DNA from: an uncultured Porphyromonas sp.
GTDB taxonomy: Bacteria; Bacteroidota; Bacteroidia; Bacteroidales; Porphyromonadaceae
Direction of reading: 5' to 3'
Length of the DNA: 63,483 bases
NCBI GenBank assembly: GCA_900546675.1
Contig: URDQ01000001.1
Coordinates: 1 to 63,483, forward strand
The position numbers and the translations under genes are program-made. The notes under the pieces were generated by a model that did no database searches, was not told the origin of the DNA, and saw only the letters and a program-made list of their open reading frames with translations. This document shows positions 1 through 9,600 of this stretch, piece by piece; position 1 is the stretch's first letter; the number at the start of each line of letters is the position of its first letter.

Positions 1-168
1 CCTCCTCAGTAAATACGACCACAAGTCGTGTACCCCAGCAGGAGCAAAACTAACAGATGAGTACACTCACAGGAATAACAAAAATAACCCGAGTACCATC
101 TCAGTAACACCTTCCCAACTGTGTACTTTTTTCAGGAAGAGGACACTTTCCTCTGTTGGAACGAAACA
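1..168. other. Non-coding left edge of the window
   Basis: I see no convincing gene here. Only very short open frames occur on either strand, and they have no recognisable product. The stretch leads into a hairpin repeat and a terminator that follow the lipoprotein gene on the minus strand. A gene just outside the window could have its regulatory region here, but nothing in the sequence settles that. Confidence 0.5.
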
Positions 169-248
169 TTTCCACCGTTGGAAACGAAACTTTCCAACGG
201 TGGAAATTTATTTTTCCTCCCTTGGAAAATTATTTTTCCAAGGGAGGA
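169..248. repeat. Pair of perfect hairpins, GGAAA repeat family
   Basis: Two perfect inverted repeats lie side by side. The first has 16-base arms at 169-184 and 191-206 (TTTCCACCGTTGGAAA and its complement) with a 6-base loop. The second has 15-base arms at 215-229 and 234-248 (TCCTCCCTTGGAAAA and its complement) with a 4-base loop. The segment TTTTCCAAGGGAGGA recurs almost unchanged near 34850, so this is a dispersed family rather than a one-off terminator. Confidence 0.8.
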
Positions 249-316
249 AGCATTTTGGAAAGTTAACAAATGGAGTGCCCGATAGGGGGGAGTGACTTAG
301 AGAGATGTCAAGATAA

Positions 317-356
317 AGCAAGAGCCTGCCCGCTGGTTAGCGAGTAGGCTCTTGCT
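317..356 (-). terminator. Terminator after the lipoprotein gene
   Basis: An 11-base perfect stem (AGCAAGAGCCT and its complement) encloses an 18-base loop that has a small inner CGCT/AGCG stem. It lies 47 bases past the stop of the minus-strand lipoprotein gene, and read in that direction it is followed by a short T-rich stretch. Confidence 0.65.
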
Positions 357-402
357 CTGTTTAGTGCGCTGGGGCTGTCTTACTGTGGTGACAGGCTCTT
401 GC

Positions 403-2052
403 TTAGCGGCGTAAGTAGCGTGTATTCGGACGGATCTGCTTGCCCGCTTGAGGCTTGTAGTCATCGCCAAGGAAGAAGCTAGCGATGAGGAATTGGCTAT
501 CCTTGAACTTAAAGACGTGGAGGGAAACCTTGTGCTCAGCGTTGTAGTAAAACCAGAACTCAGTGCCAGAGTCGCTCTTTTCCTTTCCAGTGTATTGATA
601 GCCTCCCTTCTCGAGGGCAGCCTTGAGCTCCTTGTCGGTACCCGTCTTAAACTGCTTAGCGTGGTTGATGGCTAGTCCTCCATTATCGTAGATGTGCATC
701 GTAGCCTCTGTGGCTTCGTAGGCAGCGTAGTAGTAATAGCCGTTGATGGCGGCAGTTTTATCCTTAAAGGGGTCTTTGATGAAAACCTGAAGGTTGGTAG
801 AGCTGTAGTCAAGATTGACACTATCCTTCTTTTGAGGAGCGTGGTAGGTGACCTCCTCTCCCTTAGCCATCTCACTGGTGTAGATAGAGCCAGCGGGTGT
901 CCCTGGGGTAGGCACGTCGGCGGGGTTGAATTTCTCACCAAAGTTGTAGGAGGGGAAGATGCTAGTGTCCTCTGCGGGGGGAGGAGTTGGAGCCTCTTCC
1001 TTAGCCGTGAAGCTAAAGGCGATACCCTGACCACCCTCCATAATGAGGAGCGTGTAGTAGTCGTTTTCGCTGGTGTAGGTCTTGTCGCTAATCTCTGACT
1101 TCTGAGGCTTGCTAAAGCCGTTGCGCACAAACCACTCGGCTACATCGGCATTGCTCTCGAGCATATCGATGGTGAGCGCATAGCTGAGTGCTAGGATACC
1201 AGGCTTGTAGGAGTCACCATTGGAGGTGTAGCCCTGCGGGTAGTAAGCAACGAGGTCGAAGTTGCCCTTCTGCTTATCCTTCGTGATGAAGTTAGCACGC
1301 TTGGGGTCACTCTGCGCCTTCTCCTGTCTGAGTCCTAGAGCCGCCTCATACTTGCGGATCTCATCGATAGAGGTCTCCTGAGCCTTCTTGCTGGCGAAGG
1401 GGAAGTCCTTGAGACTCTTGTCAAAATTGCCTGTAGCGACCGACCCCGGCATCGGAATAAATGAGAGCTGCGCAAAGCCTGGAGTGTCAGATAGAGAGAC
1501 CCCCACGACAAGGTTGCCCTTGCGGTACATAGGCGTCTTGCTGGAGCTGTCGTCTAGTGCCTCAAAGCCATCATTGATGGTCATCATATCGAAGTCTTGC
1601 CTGATGGCGCCATCTTCGGTGTAGACAAGCTTTCTGTCTAGAAGCAGGGTGGATACTTGTAGTTTGCCTTGCCCCGCATCTCCGACGAGGTAGATGCGTA
1701 GTGGTTGCTTGCCACTCGGGTCCTGCGTGTTGAAGACGTAGCTCTTGACTTTCTTGTTTTTGAACTCGGATATCTTCTCCGTTTGTAGCACAGCTCCGTG
1801 GGCAGCCTCCCACTTTTTGAGAGGTAGCTCGCCTGCCGTAAAGTCTACGGAGGGAATTGGCAGATACTTCAGATTGCCATCAGCATCTAGCTCATAGATA
1901 GGTGTGTACTCGCCCACTTGGATCGTGTCCTCCTTGTTAGGGTCTTCCTTATTGGGATCACCACCATCATCGGGACACTCAGGGTAACAACCCAGTAGCC
2001 CAATGCAAGTGGACAAGATCAATGCGAGGGTCAAATAGATTTGCTTATTCAT
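403..2052 (-). CDS. Exported lipoprotein of unknown function, 549 aa
   Basis: I do not recognise the family. The N-terminus is a lipoprotein signal peptide with lipobox LLGC, so Cys22 should be lipidated and the protein anchored in the envelope. A short acidic linker with a DPNKED tandem repeat follows. The remainder looks like a series of related modules. A helix ending in a Gly-Ala/Phe/Tyr turn and then beta strands recurs near residues 80-140, 300-350 and 470-530, which suggests internal duplication (inference). The last 20 residues are basic. It ends a minus-strand series but probably has its own promoter, because 173 bases separate it from pepT and a TACCTTTG element lies there. A surface or periplasmic role is likely; nothing indicates an enzyme. 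Confidence 0.75.
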   Translation of the reverse strand: MNKQIYLTLALILSTCIGLLGCYPECPDDGGDPNKEDPNKEDTIQVGEYTPIYELDADGNLKYLPIPSVDFTAGELPLKKWEAAHGAVLQTEKISEFKNKKVKSYVFNTQDPSGKQPLRIYLVGDAGQGKLQVSTLLLDRKLVYTEDGAIRQDFDMMTINDGFEALDDSSSKTPMYRKGNLVVGVSLSDTPGFAQLSFIPMPGSVATGNFDKSLKDFPFASKKAQETSIDEIRKYEAALGLRQEKAQSDPKRANFITKDKQKGNFDLVAYYPQGYTSNGDSYKPGILALSYALTIDMLESNADVAEWFVRNGFSKPQKSEISDKTYTSENDYYTLLIMEGGQGIAFSFTAKEEAPTPPPAEDTSIFPSYNFGEKFNPADVPTPGTPAGSIYTSEMAKGEEVTYHAPQKKDSVNLDYSSTNLQVFIKDPFKDKTAAINGYYYYAAYEATEATMHIYDNGGLAINHAKQFKTGTDKELKAALEKGGYQYTGKEKSDSGTEFWFYYNAEHKVSLHVFKFKDSQFLIASFFLGDDYKPQAGKQIRPNTRYLRR

Positions 2053-2164
2053 AGTATTCTAACGTGTATGTATCTGCGATGTCTTAGAGACTAAAGTAGC
2101 GAAGGGAGGCTCCACAGCAGATGCTTATCGTCACCAAGCTGAAGAAATAGACCTCCCCTGCGAA

Positions 2165-2172
2165 CAAAGGTA
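2165..2172 (-). promoter_or_regulatory. Probable promoter -7 element for the lipoprotein gene
   Basis: The minus strand reads TACCTTTG, an exact match to the Bacteroidetes -7 consensus TAnnTTTG, about 115 bases before the lipoprotein start. A clear -33 TTTG is missing at the expected distance, so the assignment rests on the -7 element alone. Confidence 0.45.
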
Positions 2173-2225
2173 CGAAAACGAAGAGAACTACCTCTGGTCC
2201 TTCTCAATTTCTCAAATTTAGGCTT

Positions 2226-3458
2226 TTAGTCTAATGCTTGCGATGCGGCATAGCGACAGACTAGCTGCGTCACGATAGAGAGGCAGCGCTCCATAGCATC
2301 GAGCGAGCAGTACTCGTGGATGGAGTGGAAGTTGCCCCCACTGGTGAAGATGTTGGGGCAGGGGATGCCTCGCTCCGAGAGAACCGCCCCGTCGGTGCCA
2401 CCACGTATCGGCTGGATGATCGGCTTGACACCGACCGCCTCATAGGCTGCGATAGCGTGCTCGATGACCTCTGGGTGCGGAGCGATGTAGTCGTACATAT
2501 TACGGTACTGGTAGGAGACTTCGACCGCTAGCTGTGCGGTGTGTGGCTCTTCGTTGATCTGCTGAGCTACCTCTCGGATGCGGGCTATGCGCTGCTCTAG
2601 GAGCTGGCGGTCGTGGTCGCGGATGATGTACTCCGCAGTTGCGGACGAGACATCGCCCGCCATGTGGCATAGATGCAGGAAGCCCTCCCGTCCCTGGGTC
2701 ACCTCGGGTCGCTCGCTCTCATAACCTAGTCTGTTGTCAAGCTTGATGAGCGACTGGAGTGCGTGACGCATCGTGTGGTAGGCGCTACCTGGGTGGACAT
2801 TGTGTCCCGTGGCTGTGATGCGTGCAGAGGCTGCGTGAAAGCATTCGTACTCAAACTCGCCCTCGAGTCCTCCGTCGATGGTGTAAGCGTAGGTAGCTTG
2901 AAGCTGGCTCTCGTCAAAGGACTCCAGTCCTCGCCCCACCTCTTCGTCTGTCGTGAAGGCTAGTGCGATAGGTCCGTGCGTTAGCTCGGGCTTGCTCTGG
3001 AGCTCCGCAGCAAGGGTCATCAAGATAGCAACGCCAGCCTTGTCATCGGCTCCGAGGAGTGTCGTCCCGTCGCTCGTGATGAGCGTATGCCCCACATAGC
3101 GTAGCAGGTCGGGGTAGTCGCTCGGGCTCAGTATGCTACCCTTGAGCTGTATTGGCTTGCCGTCGTAGTTGGGGTGGAGACAGGGAGAGACCTTTTCGCC
3201 TGGAGCTTCTGGCGAGGTGTCTACATGAGCGAGGAGTGCGATGCGAGGCACCTCTTCGTAGCCAGTGGTGGCGGGGATTTGCGCTATCAGATAGCCTGCA
3301 TCGTAGCAGGTGGCGGAGATCTGTAGCTCCGTTAGCTCGGTGTGAAGCATCTGGAGCAAGTCCCACTGACAGGGTGTCGAGGGCTTCTTCGAACTATTCG
3401 GATCGGAGGTGGTGTGAACCTTTGCGTAGCGGAGAAATCGCTCTAGGAGTTGGCTCAT
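2226..3458 (-). CDS. pepT: Peptidase T (tripeptide aminopeptidase), M20 family
   Basis: This is a cytoplasmic zinc aminopeptidase that removes the N-terminal residue of tripeptides. At 410 aa it has the family's usual length. The di-zinc residues are all visible: His78 and Asp80 in HVDT, Asp138/139 in GADDKAG, the catalytic Glu pair in TTDEEVG around 172-173, and a late His in the GGNFHSIHE segment. The dimerisation segment HNVHPGSAYHTM is present. The gene starts 15 bases after the HAD/hotdog gene and is probably co-transcribed with it. In an organism living on peptides and amino acids it would complete peptide breakdown inside the cell. Confidence 0.96.
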   Translation of the reverse strand: MSQLLERFLRYAKVHTTSDPNSSKKPSTPCQWDLLQMLHTELTELQISATCYDAGYLIAQIPATTGYEEVPRIALLAHVDTSPEAPGEKVSPCLHPNYDGKPIQLKGSILSPSDYPDLLRYVGHTLITSDGTTLLGADDKAGVAILMTLAAELQSKPELTHGPIALAFTTDEEVGRGLESFDESQLQATYAYTIDGGLEGEFEYECFHAASARITATGHNVHPGSAYHTMRHALQSLIKLDNRLGYESERPEVTQGREGFLHLCHMAGDVSSATAEYIIRDHDRQLLEQRIARIREVAQQINEEPHTAQLAVEVSYQYRNMYDYIAPHPEVIEHAIAAYEAVGVKPIIQPIRGGTDGAVLSERGIPCPNIFTSGGNFHSIHEYCSLDAMERCLSIVTQLVCRYAASQALD

Positions 3459-3473
3459 AGCGTATTCCGTTAC

Positions 3474-4736
3474 TTAGCGCTGCTTGATGATACTGTTGAT
3501 GACACGGCAGGTGCAGATGAGCTTGCCGCTTTGGGTAGAGAAAATGTCTACGTTCCAGACGTGTGTGCTGCGCCCCTTGTGTAGTATCGTAGCGACACCT
3601 CGCACGGTGTCTCCGACGACTGTCGAGGAGACGTGGTTGCCACTCACCTGCATACCGACTTGTATCTCGCCTTCGTTGGCTATGGCTACTGATCCTAGTC
3701 CTGCGAGGGTCTCGGCAAAGGCTAGCGAAGCCCCTCCGTGTAGTATGCCCATGGGTTGTCTCGTACGATTGTCCACGGGCATAGTACCCGTGACATAGCC
3801 ACGGGCTATCTCTGTGCAGCGCATACCGAGCGTACCCATAAGCGTGTTGGGCATAATCTCGTTGGCATCTTCTGGGTCAAAGGGGACTCCGTCGTAGCGC
3901 AGCTTGATCTGCTTGGTGATCATGTGGGCTAAGCCCGCAGCATCGCAAGAGGTGGTGATGTAGTCAGCGCAGCTCTTGAGCGGCTCGGGAGCGTTTGCCA
4001 TAGATACGCCCAGTCCAGCACGCTGTACCATAGTGGCATCCTCTAGGGTGGTGCCGACGGCGATGATGTTTTGCTGGTTGAGGTCTAGTCGGTCGAGGAT
4101 AAAGTCGAGCGCTCCTCGCAGGCTGACGCCAGAGGCTACGATCGAGAGTTCATTCATCGGCTCATCGTAGAGGGTGGCGGTCAAGCCTTGCCCTGCGTTG
4201 AGCTGGTCGCTCAGCTTCGCTAGGCGATCTTGTCTGGCTAAAATGAGTGCTCTAAAGATTGGCTCGGCAGGAGCTTTGAAGGGTTCATCTGCCTTGGTCA
4301 AGTCTAGGATCGGCATGCCCCAGAGCTTGGCGAGCTGGAGGATACGTGGCTGATGGGTCTTCGTAGCGTAGAGCGCTTTCTCACCTATGAGTGCGAGCGT
4401 GTAGTCGCTATCGACCAGCTCGTAGAGATGCGTGAGCTGCTCTGCACGCAGAGGACGAGAGGCTAACTCACGACCCGTACGACAGTTGTGAATGCGTGCG
4501 CCTAGATGGGAGATAACGTAGCCGCTGTTGCGCGGTAGCTGCAGCTGCTCCGAGATCTTCAGGAGACTACTCATAGGAGCTTCGCTGGCGACCGCCACAC
4601 GCAGGGCATACTCCTCCTGCACCTCTAGGAGAGCTTCGCGGTCCTCTAGAGCGATCTCGCCATTGCTTCCGAGTAGGCAGTTGCGGTCTTTGATGGCGAG
4701 GAACTTATAGCCGCCACTCTTTGCTTGATTCATCAT
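3474..4736 (-). CDS. HAD-like domain fused to hotdog thioesterase; HAD part appears inactive
   Basis: Residues about 10-290 follow the Cof-type HAD phosphatase fold and residues about 295-420 are a PaaI/YdiI-type hotdog thioesterase. The hotdog half has the active-site signature HGGASLAFAET with the catalytic Glu near 342, as in acyl-CoA thioesterases such as DHNA-CoA thioesterase of menaquinone synthesis. The HAD half has lost its catalytic residues. Motif I, normally DxDGT, reads KDRNC at 16-20; the motif III Lys is replaced (GVSLRG at 203-208); motif IV GDxxND reads GTTLED at 228-233. I chose the ATG at 4736 because AAGGAG lies just upstream. A longer frame from a TTG at 4766 would overlap the preceding gene. 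The thioesterase substrate is unknown. Confidence 0.88.
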   Translation of the reverse strand: MMNQAKSGGYKFLAIKDRNCLLGSNGEIALEDREALLEVQEEYALRVAVASEAPMSSLLKISEQLQLPRNSGYVISHLGARIHNCRTGRELASRPLRAEQLTHLYELVDSDYTLALIGEKALYATKTHQPRILQLAKLWGMPILDLTKADEPFKAPAEPIFRALILARQDRLAKLSDQLNAGQGLTATLYDEPMNELSIVASGVSLRGALDFILDRLDLNQQNIIAVGTTLEDATMVQRAGLGVSMANAPEPLKSCADYITTSCDAAGLAHMITKQIKLRYDGVPFDPEDANEIMPNTLMGTLGMRCTEIARGYVTGTMPVDNRTRQPMGILHGGASLAFAETLAGLGSVAIANEGEIQVGMQVSGNHVSSTVVGDTVRGVATILHKGRSTHVWNVDIFSTQSGKLICTCRVINSIIKQR

Positions 4737-4750
4737 ACGACTCCTTATTA

Positions 4751-6559
4751 TTATAAAGCGGACCAATTAAACTGTACCCCGATGCGCCCACTGTAGGGCT
4801 GTGACATATCATAAGCACCTAGTCCATAGTGCTGACTGTCGAAGGTGGCAAAGAGCGTCCACATCTTTGTCAAGCGGTACTGCGCCGTCACCTCAGCGGT
4901 GAGTCTTGTGAGCGAACCTCTAGCGGCACCCTCACGAAGCCCTGTCTCGGGAGCTTGGGCAGGATGCAGGATCTTGGTCGTGAGGCTGGTGTCGTAGTAG
5001 ACTACTCCACGAAGGTCTAGGCGCTTCGTAGGACGGACGGCTAGCTTCGCATAGCCTTGGAAGTAAGGCTTGGGGACGCGGACGGTGTAGTTGGCAAGAT
5101 GGTTATACTGTGCTCCGAGGCTTAGTTCACAGACCCGTGCGATGATGGTAGAGAGGTCTAGACCAGCGTAGAAGATGTCGAGCTTCGTGTATTCATTGCG
5201 CTGCGACTGTAGCCATGAGGCGTAAAGCTCTTCGCCAGCGTAGTAGGGGAGGAGGTTGAAGCCGTAAGTGCGTGCGTAGTGATCGTATCCACCGTACAGC
5301 TCGTAAGTGCCTGAGCCGAGCTGTAGCTTGACTCCTGTGCGAGAGCCGAGCTGCTGACGCTCAGGTCTAGGCAGTGCATCGAGCATAATGCCTGGTATGC
5401 GGGTTAGATAGTCAAAGGGGTTGACATCTTGTAGCCCGCCTGACGCCTGCAGGTACCACTCCCAGCGTCTTTGATCAGAGAGCGACAGACGAACCTCTGG
5501 GTAGACCAGCACCTCTTGGTTGGCAAAGTCTATGCCCACACCGCCCGCAAAGTCAAGATCGGCAAAGTTAACGAACCCACGATAGCGGAACTGCGGGTGC
5601 GCCCCTAGGATGAAGAGCTGTGACGGCTGGCTCGTGCGGATACGCATATCGGCTCCTAGTCCGAGAGACCAGTCGTCAGAGAGCTGCACAGCGGTAGCTC
5701 CATCAGCGTCTATCACGTGCAGGTGCTCGCTAGCAATGAGATCCCTTTGTGCAGGGCTGGGTAGCGAGTGGGATAGGAAGGCGTAGCGTGCGCCTAGGTC
5801 AAAAGACCAGTTCTGCGCCTGCAGGTTGTCTATGCGTCCCGTCAAGCTGTACTCGCGCAGTGCGTCCTGCCAGCCAGTGCGGTCTAGTAAGGGTATCTCG
5901 TTCATCTGCATCCTCTGCTGCGTAGGCGTATGCGCAAAGAGATGACTGCGTATGCCTCCCTGCAGTTTGATCATGCTCTCTCGCCAGTGGTAGCTGTAGC
6001 CTACGACTCCCTCGGTAGCGTGGCGGTACATTTCCGTCTGGTCGGGGACTTCCTTAAGGTAGTGATAGTCTGGATCGGACTGGTCCATAGGTCCATGCAC
6101 AGAGCGGTTGGGACCATTCTTGCTGAGCGAGAAAAGCTCCGACCGATGCGTCAGATCGAAGGAAAGAACGTTATGCTGGCTCCCGAAGTGCCACTGACCC
6201 GCTAGATCCCCACCGAAAGCTGGTGCAAAGCCTCCGAAGAGACGAGCCATAATGCCATTGTAGGGCTGAGGCACCTCACGTGCAAAGCTAGACAGCTGAG
6301 GTGTCGGTGCTGGCGAGAGGGTCGGCGTGAAGTCTCTCGTGGAGCGAGGCGTAGCTGGATTGTAGCGCTCGATCTGAGGCTTCGTCAGAGGTATAGGGGT
6401 AAAGATAGGATTGGTGTCATCGATCTGTCTCACCTTGTCGCTCACCACAGTGACCTCACGGTTGATCGTGTCACGCTCGGCCACTGTTTTGGTGTTTTGA
6501 GCTAAAGCAGGAAGTAGTGTGCTGAGCAGGATTAGGAGGAGACTATATAGTCGTTTCAT
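4751..6559 (-). CDS. Predicted outer-membrane beta-barrel protein, 602 aa
   Basis: A signal peptide ending in LLPALAQ is followed by a Pro/Thr-rich linker and then a long run of alternating aromatic and polar residues with many short turns. This is typical of an outer-membrane barrel, and the final residues (GRIGVQFNWSAL) resemble a barrel's last strand. Such proteins are often annotated as TonB-dependent receptors, but I see no clear plug domain or TonB box, so it may be a receptor-like barrel without a plug. It begins 42 bases after the large TPR gene and is followed 14 bases on by the HAD/hotdog gene, so the three are likely one transcript. Ligand unknown. Confidence 0.7.
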   Translation of the reverse strand: MKRLYSLLLILLSTLLPALAQNTKTVAERDTINREVTVVSDKVRQIDDTNPIFTPIPLTKPQIERYNPATPRSTRDFTPTLSPAPTPQLSSFAREVPQPYNGIMARLFGGFAPAFGGDLAGQWHFGSQHNVLSFDLTHRSELFSLSKNGPNRSVHGPMDQSDPDYHYLKEVPDQTEMYRHATEGVVGYSYHWRESMIKLQGGIRSHLFAHTPTQQRMQMNEIPLLDRTGWQDALREYSLTGRIDNLQAQNWSFDLGARYAFLSHSLPSPAQRDLIASEHLHVIDADGATAVQLSDDWSLGLGADMRIRTSQPSQLFILGAHPQFRYRGFVNFADLDFAGGVGIDFANQEVLVYPEVRLSLSDQRRWEWYLQASGGLQDVNPFDYLTRIPGIMLDALPRPERQQLGSRTGVKLQLGSGTYELYGGYDHYARTYGFNLLPYYAGEELYASWLQSQRNEYTKLDIFYAGLDLSTIIARVCELSLGAQYNHLANYTVRVPKPYFQGYAKLAVRPTKRLDLRGVVYYDTSLTTKILHPAQAPETGLREGAARGSLTRLTAEVTAQYRLTKMWTLFATFDSQHYGLGAYDMSQPYSGRIGVQFNWSAL

Positions 6560-6601
6560 CGCTTGTAGACTTAATCGTTGGGATAGTAGGGTAGAGGGGT
6601 G

Positions 6602-9600
6602 TTAGCGAGCGGTACTCTGACGAAGCTGTGCGAGCTTCTCCGTAGCGCGCTGACGTATCGGCGAGGTCTCGTCGGTGTAGTTCTTGAGTAGGCTCTCGAG
6701 GTATAGTCTTGCCGTGTCGGGGTCTCCCTTGGCGAGGTACCAGTCGGAGAGCGTTATGATCGTCTCGGCAGATAGTTCGGGGTCTGGGTAGGCATCGTTG
6801 ACCAACTTGTCGAGTAGCTGCTTCGAGTAGCTCTGCTGGATCTTGTTGGAGACGTAGTATTGCGCCAATAGGAGCGTGCCCTGGGTGCCAGCGTAGGTCT
6901 CTATGCGAGCGACAAGTGGCTTCAGGAGTGGCTCGATCTGGTTGCCCCGACCTGTCTTCAAGTAGCTGGTCGCTAGGCGACAAGTCAGGAGGTCTAGTTG
7001 CTCTTGGCTCCACCCCTTAGACTTGTCTAGCTGAGGTGTCACGACCTTGATGACCCACTCATACTGTCCCGCTTGGAGCGCACACTCAGTAGCCGAGAGC
7101 AGTGTCGTCTGGTAGCTCGCAGGCTCTAGTGGTAGCGTGAGTAGCTCCTGCTGCAAGGGCAATGCCTGAGCATAAGCTCGCTGCTGTATGTGCATAGCAG
7201 ACATCTTCTGAAGCAAACCTATGTGCAGCTCTTGCGATAGTTGCTTGCGACTGGGATAGATACGCTCATAGAGTGCTAGAGCCTCCTCTCCCTTACCAGC
7301 TCGATCGTAGAGGTCGGCCAGGTAGTAATGCGCTAAGAGCGAAGAGGCTCCCTGCGGATTCAGAGCTAGATACTCTTTGAGCAAGCGCTCAGCCTGTGGC
7401 TGTCGGGACTGGTAAGCACGCTCAGCTGTCTCGAAGGAGATGCTCATCGCCTCGCTCTCGTTGATGGTGTAGCTTCCGCCAATGCTGTTGGCATACTGGA
7501 CAAACTCAGTGGAGCGTCCCTCCTCGATGTAGATACTCTTGAGTGCTTCGTACGCCTGCTTCGCTTCGCCACTCTGTGGCGCTTCGGCTAGGAGTGCTTT
7601 GTAGGTCTCGATAGCTCGGCTCGTCTCATTCCTATTATAATATAGTAGTGCCAACTGCAAGGCAGCCTTGCGTCCATACTCACTCTGCGGGTACTCTTGC
7701 GTCAGGCGCATGAAGGCTTCGATAGCCTCCGTATGCTGTCCCGACAGCTCCATAGCGCGTCCCTGATCGTACATAGCACGAGGCTTGTAGAGACTATTTG
7801 GGTGACGAGCGACTAACTTATCGAGGGCGGCTATCTGTGCTTTGTACTCCTTCTTGAGTCCCTCAATGTCTGACAGCATATAGAGCGCATAGACCTGATT
7901 GTCTGGAGCGAGTCTATAAGCCTCCTCGTAGTAGCGTACGGCCGGCGTGTAGTGCCCCTGCATATAGTGCGCATCGCCTAGACGGGCATGGACATCAGCT
8001 TGTAGCGTGTTGTCGAGTGTACCCTCTTGGAGTAATATGGAGAGCGTCTGCGTGGCAGCACTGTACTGCTGCTGCTTGATCTGACTATAGCCTAGTAGGT
8101 AGCGAGCGATCTGTAGCTGCTTGCTAGAGGCTGTGCGCTTATTGAGAATAGCTGTGAGGGCTTGTGATGCTTGCTTGTGAGCTCCCTGCTGGGAGAGGAG
8201 CTGCGCCCCTAGTAGCTCAGCCTCGATATGGTGAGCGGACTTGGTGGCAATCCGCTGCGCCTGCTGGTTATAGCGTTGAGCTAGGGCTAGGTCGCCCGCT
8301 TGTTGCGCCTGCTGCGTGAGCTGATTGAGCAGGTAGCACTGCGCCTCTACGATAACTGGCGAAGGGCTCTGGATACGTCCTATGGAGGCTAGACTAGTCA
8401 AGTAGTCCGGGCTACGGTAGTAGCTCTCGATGAGAAAGTGCTCCATAGCCTCACGGTGTGCCGACTGAGCGAATGTATTGAGAAACTCCTCGCAGAGCCT
8501 TACTTCCTGACCAAACGAACCGCTCGCCTTGCTGCGCATCAGCAATACCTGCTCATACATAGCAGCCTCACGGATCGAGGGTGCTACGGCTCTATCTGCT
8601 GCCACCTGATAGGAGGCAAGGGCTTCGGAGTAAAGACCCATATCTCTACGAGCACGTGCTAGGTAGAGGTTGGCCACACCACTGGTCTCCGCATCGCCAC
8701 GGGTCGCTAGGAGTAGGTGCGGGATCGCTTGCTCGGTGCGCTCCGTCTCCATATAGGCAGCCGCGAGGATGAGCTGGTCTTCGGGGGTAAGGAGACTAGC
8801 ATTCTGGTCTGATAGCGGGGCTAAACGCTCGATAGCTTTGCTCGGATCCTCTAGACGATACCAAGCATTTGCCTCTAGGATCTGACTCTCCGCACGCTGC
8901 TCCTCTGAGAGACCTGCCGTAGTGAGTGCCTCGGTGTGCGTGAGCACCGACTGATAGTTTTGCCGATAGAGAGCTATCCGTGCCAACCCTAGACGAGCAT
9001 CGTACTGTACATCCCCCTGATCCTGTATCGGGAGGAGCGTGCGCTCAGCCTTGTCTAGGTCGTTTTGCGCTATGTATAGCTGCGCTAGATAGAGTCTAGC
9101 CACATCGCCCCAGTAATCATCACCTGCAGCGGTCATCTCAAAAAGCTGCTCTACCTGCTCCACAGGACGACCCGATAGTAGGAGAGCGTAGGCCATCTTG
9201 ACCTGCCACTCGCTGCGCACCTCGCTTGTCAAGGTCTCTTCACGCACCTGCTCTAGTGTATGGCGAGCACGATTGTACTCCTTATTATATAGGTAGTGTG
9301 TGGCACGAGCTATACGAGCGACCTGCGCCTGACGGGAGATAGGGGCTGTGGTGATATACTCCTCCAGCTCGGCAGCAGCACTTGGACGACCCAGCAGATG
9401 TGCTCCATAGGTGGCAAACCACCCGTCCGCCTTGCTCAGACGTTGTGCAGAGGAGAGGAGCGTTGTGGTACGCAGGGGCGAGCCTGCTGCGAGTGTCACC
9501 TCGATAGTATGCTGCTCGGTGGGTATGCTAAAGGTCTCTTGCGCCTGTAGTTGGTAGGCTAGTGGCAACTGCCCGCAGAGCAGTAACGTGTATAGGTATC

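Noticed and set aside
4737..4766. Earlier TTG start for the HAD/hotdog gene
   Set aside because: It would overlap the preceding gene, while AAGGAG lies at a proper distance before the ATG at 4736.
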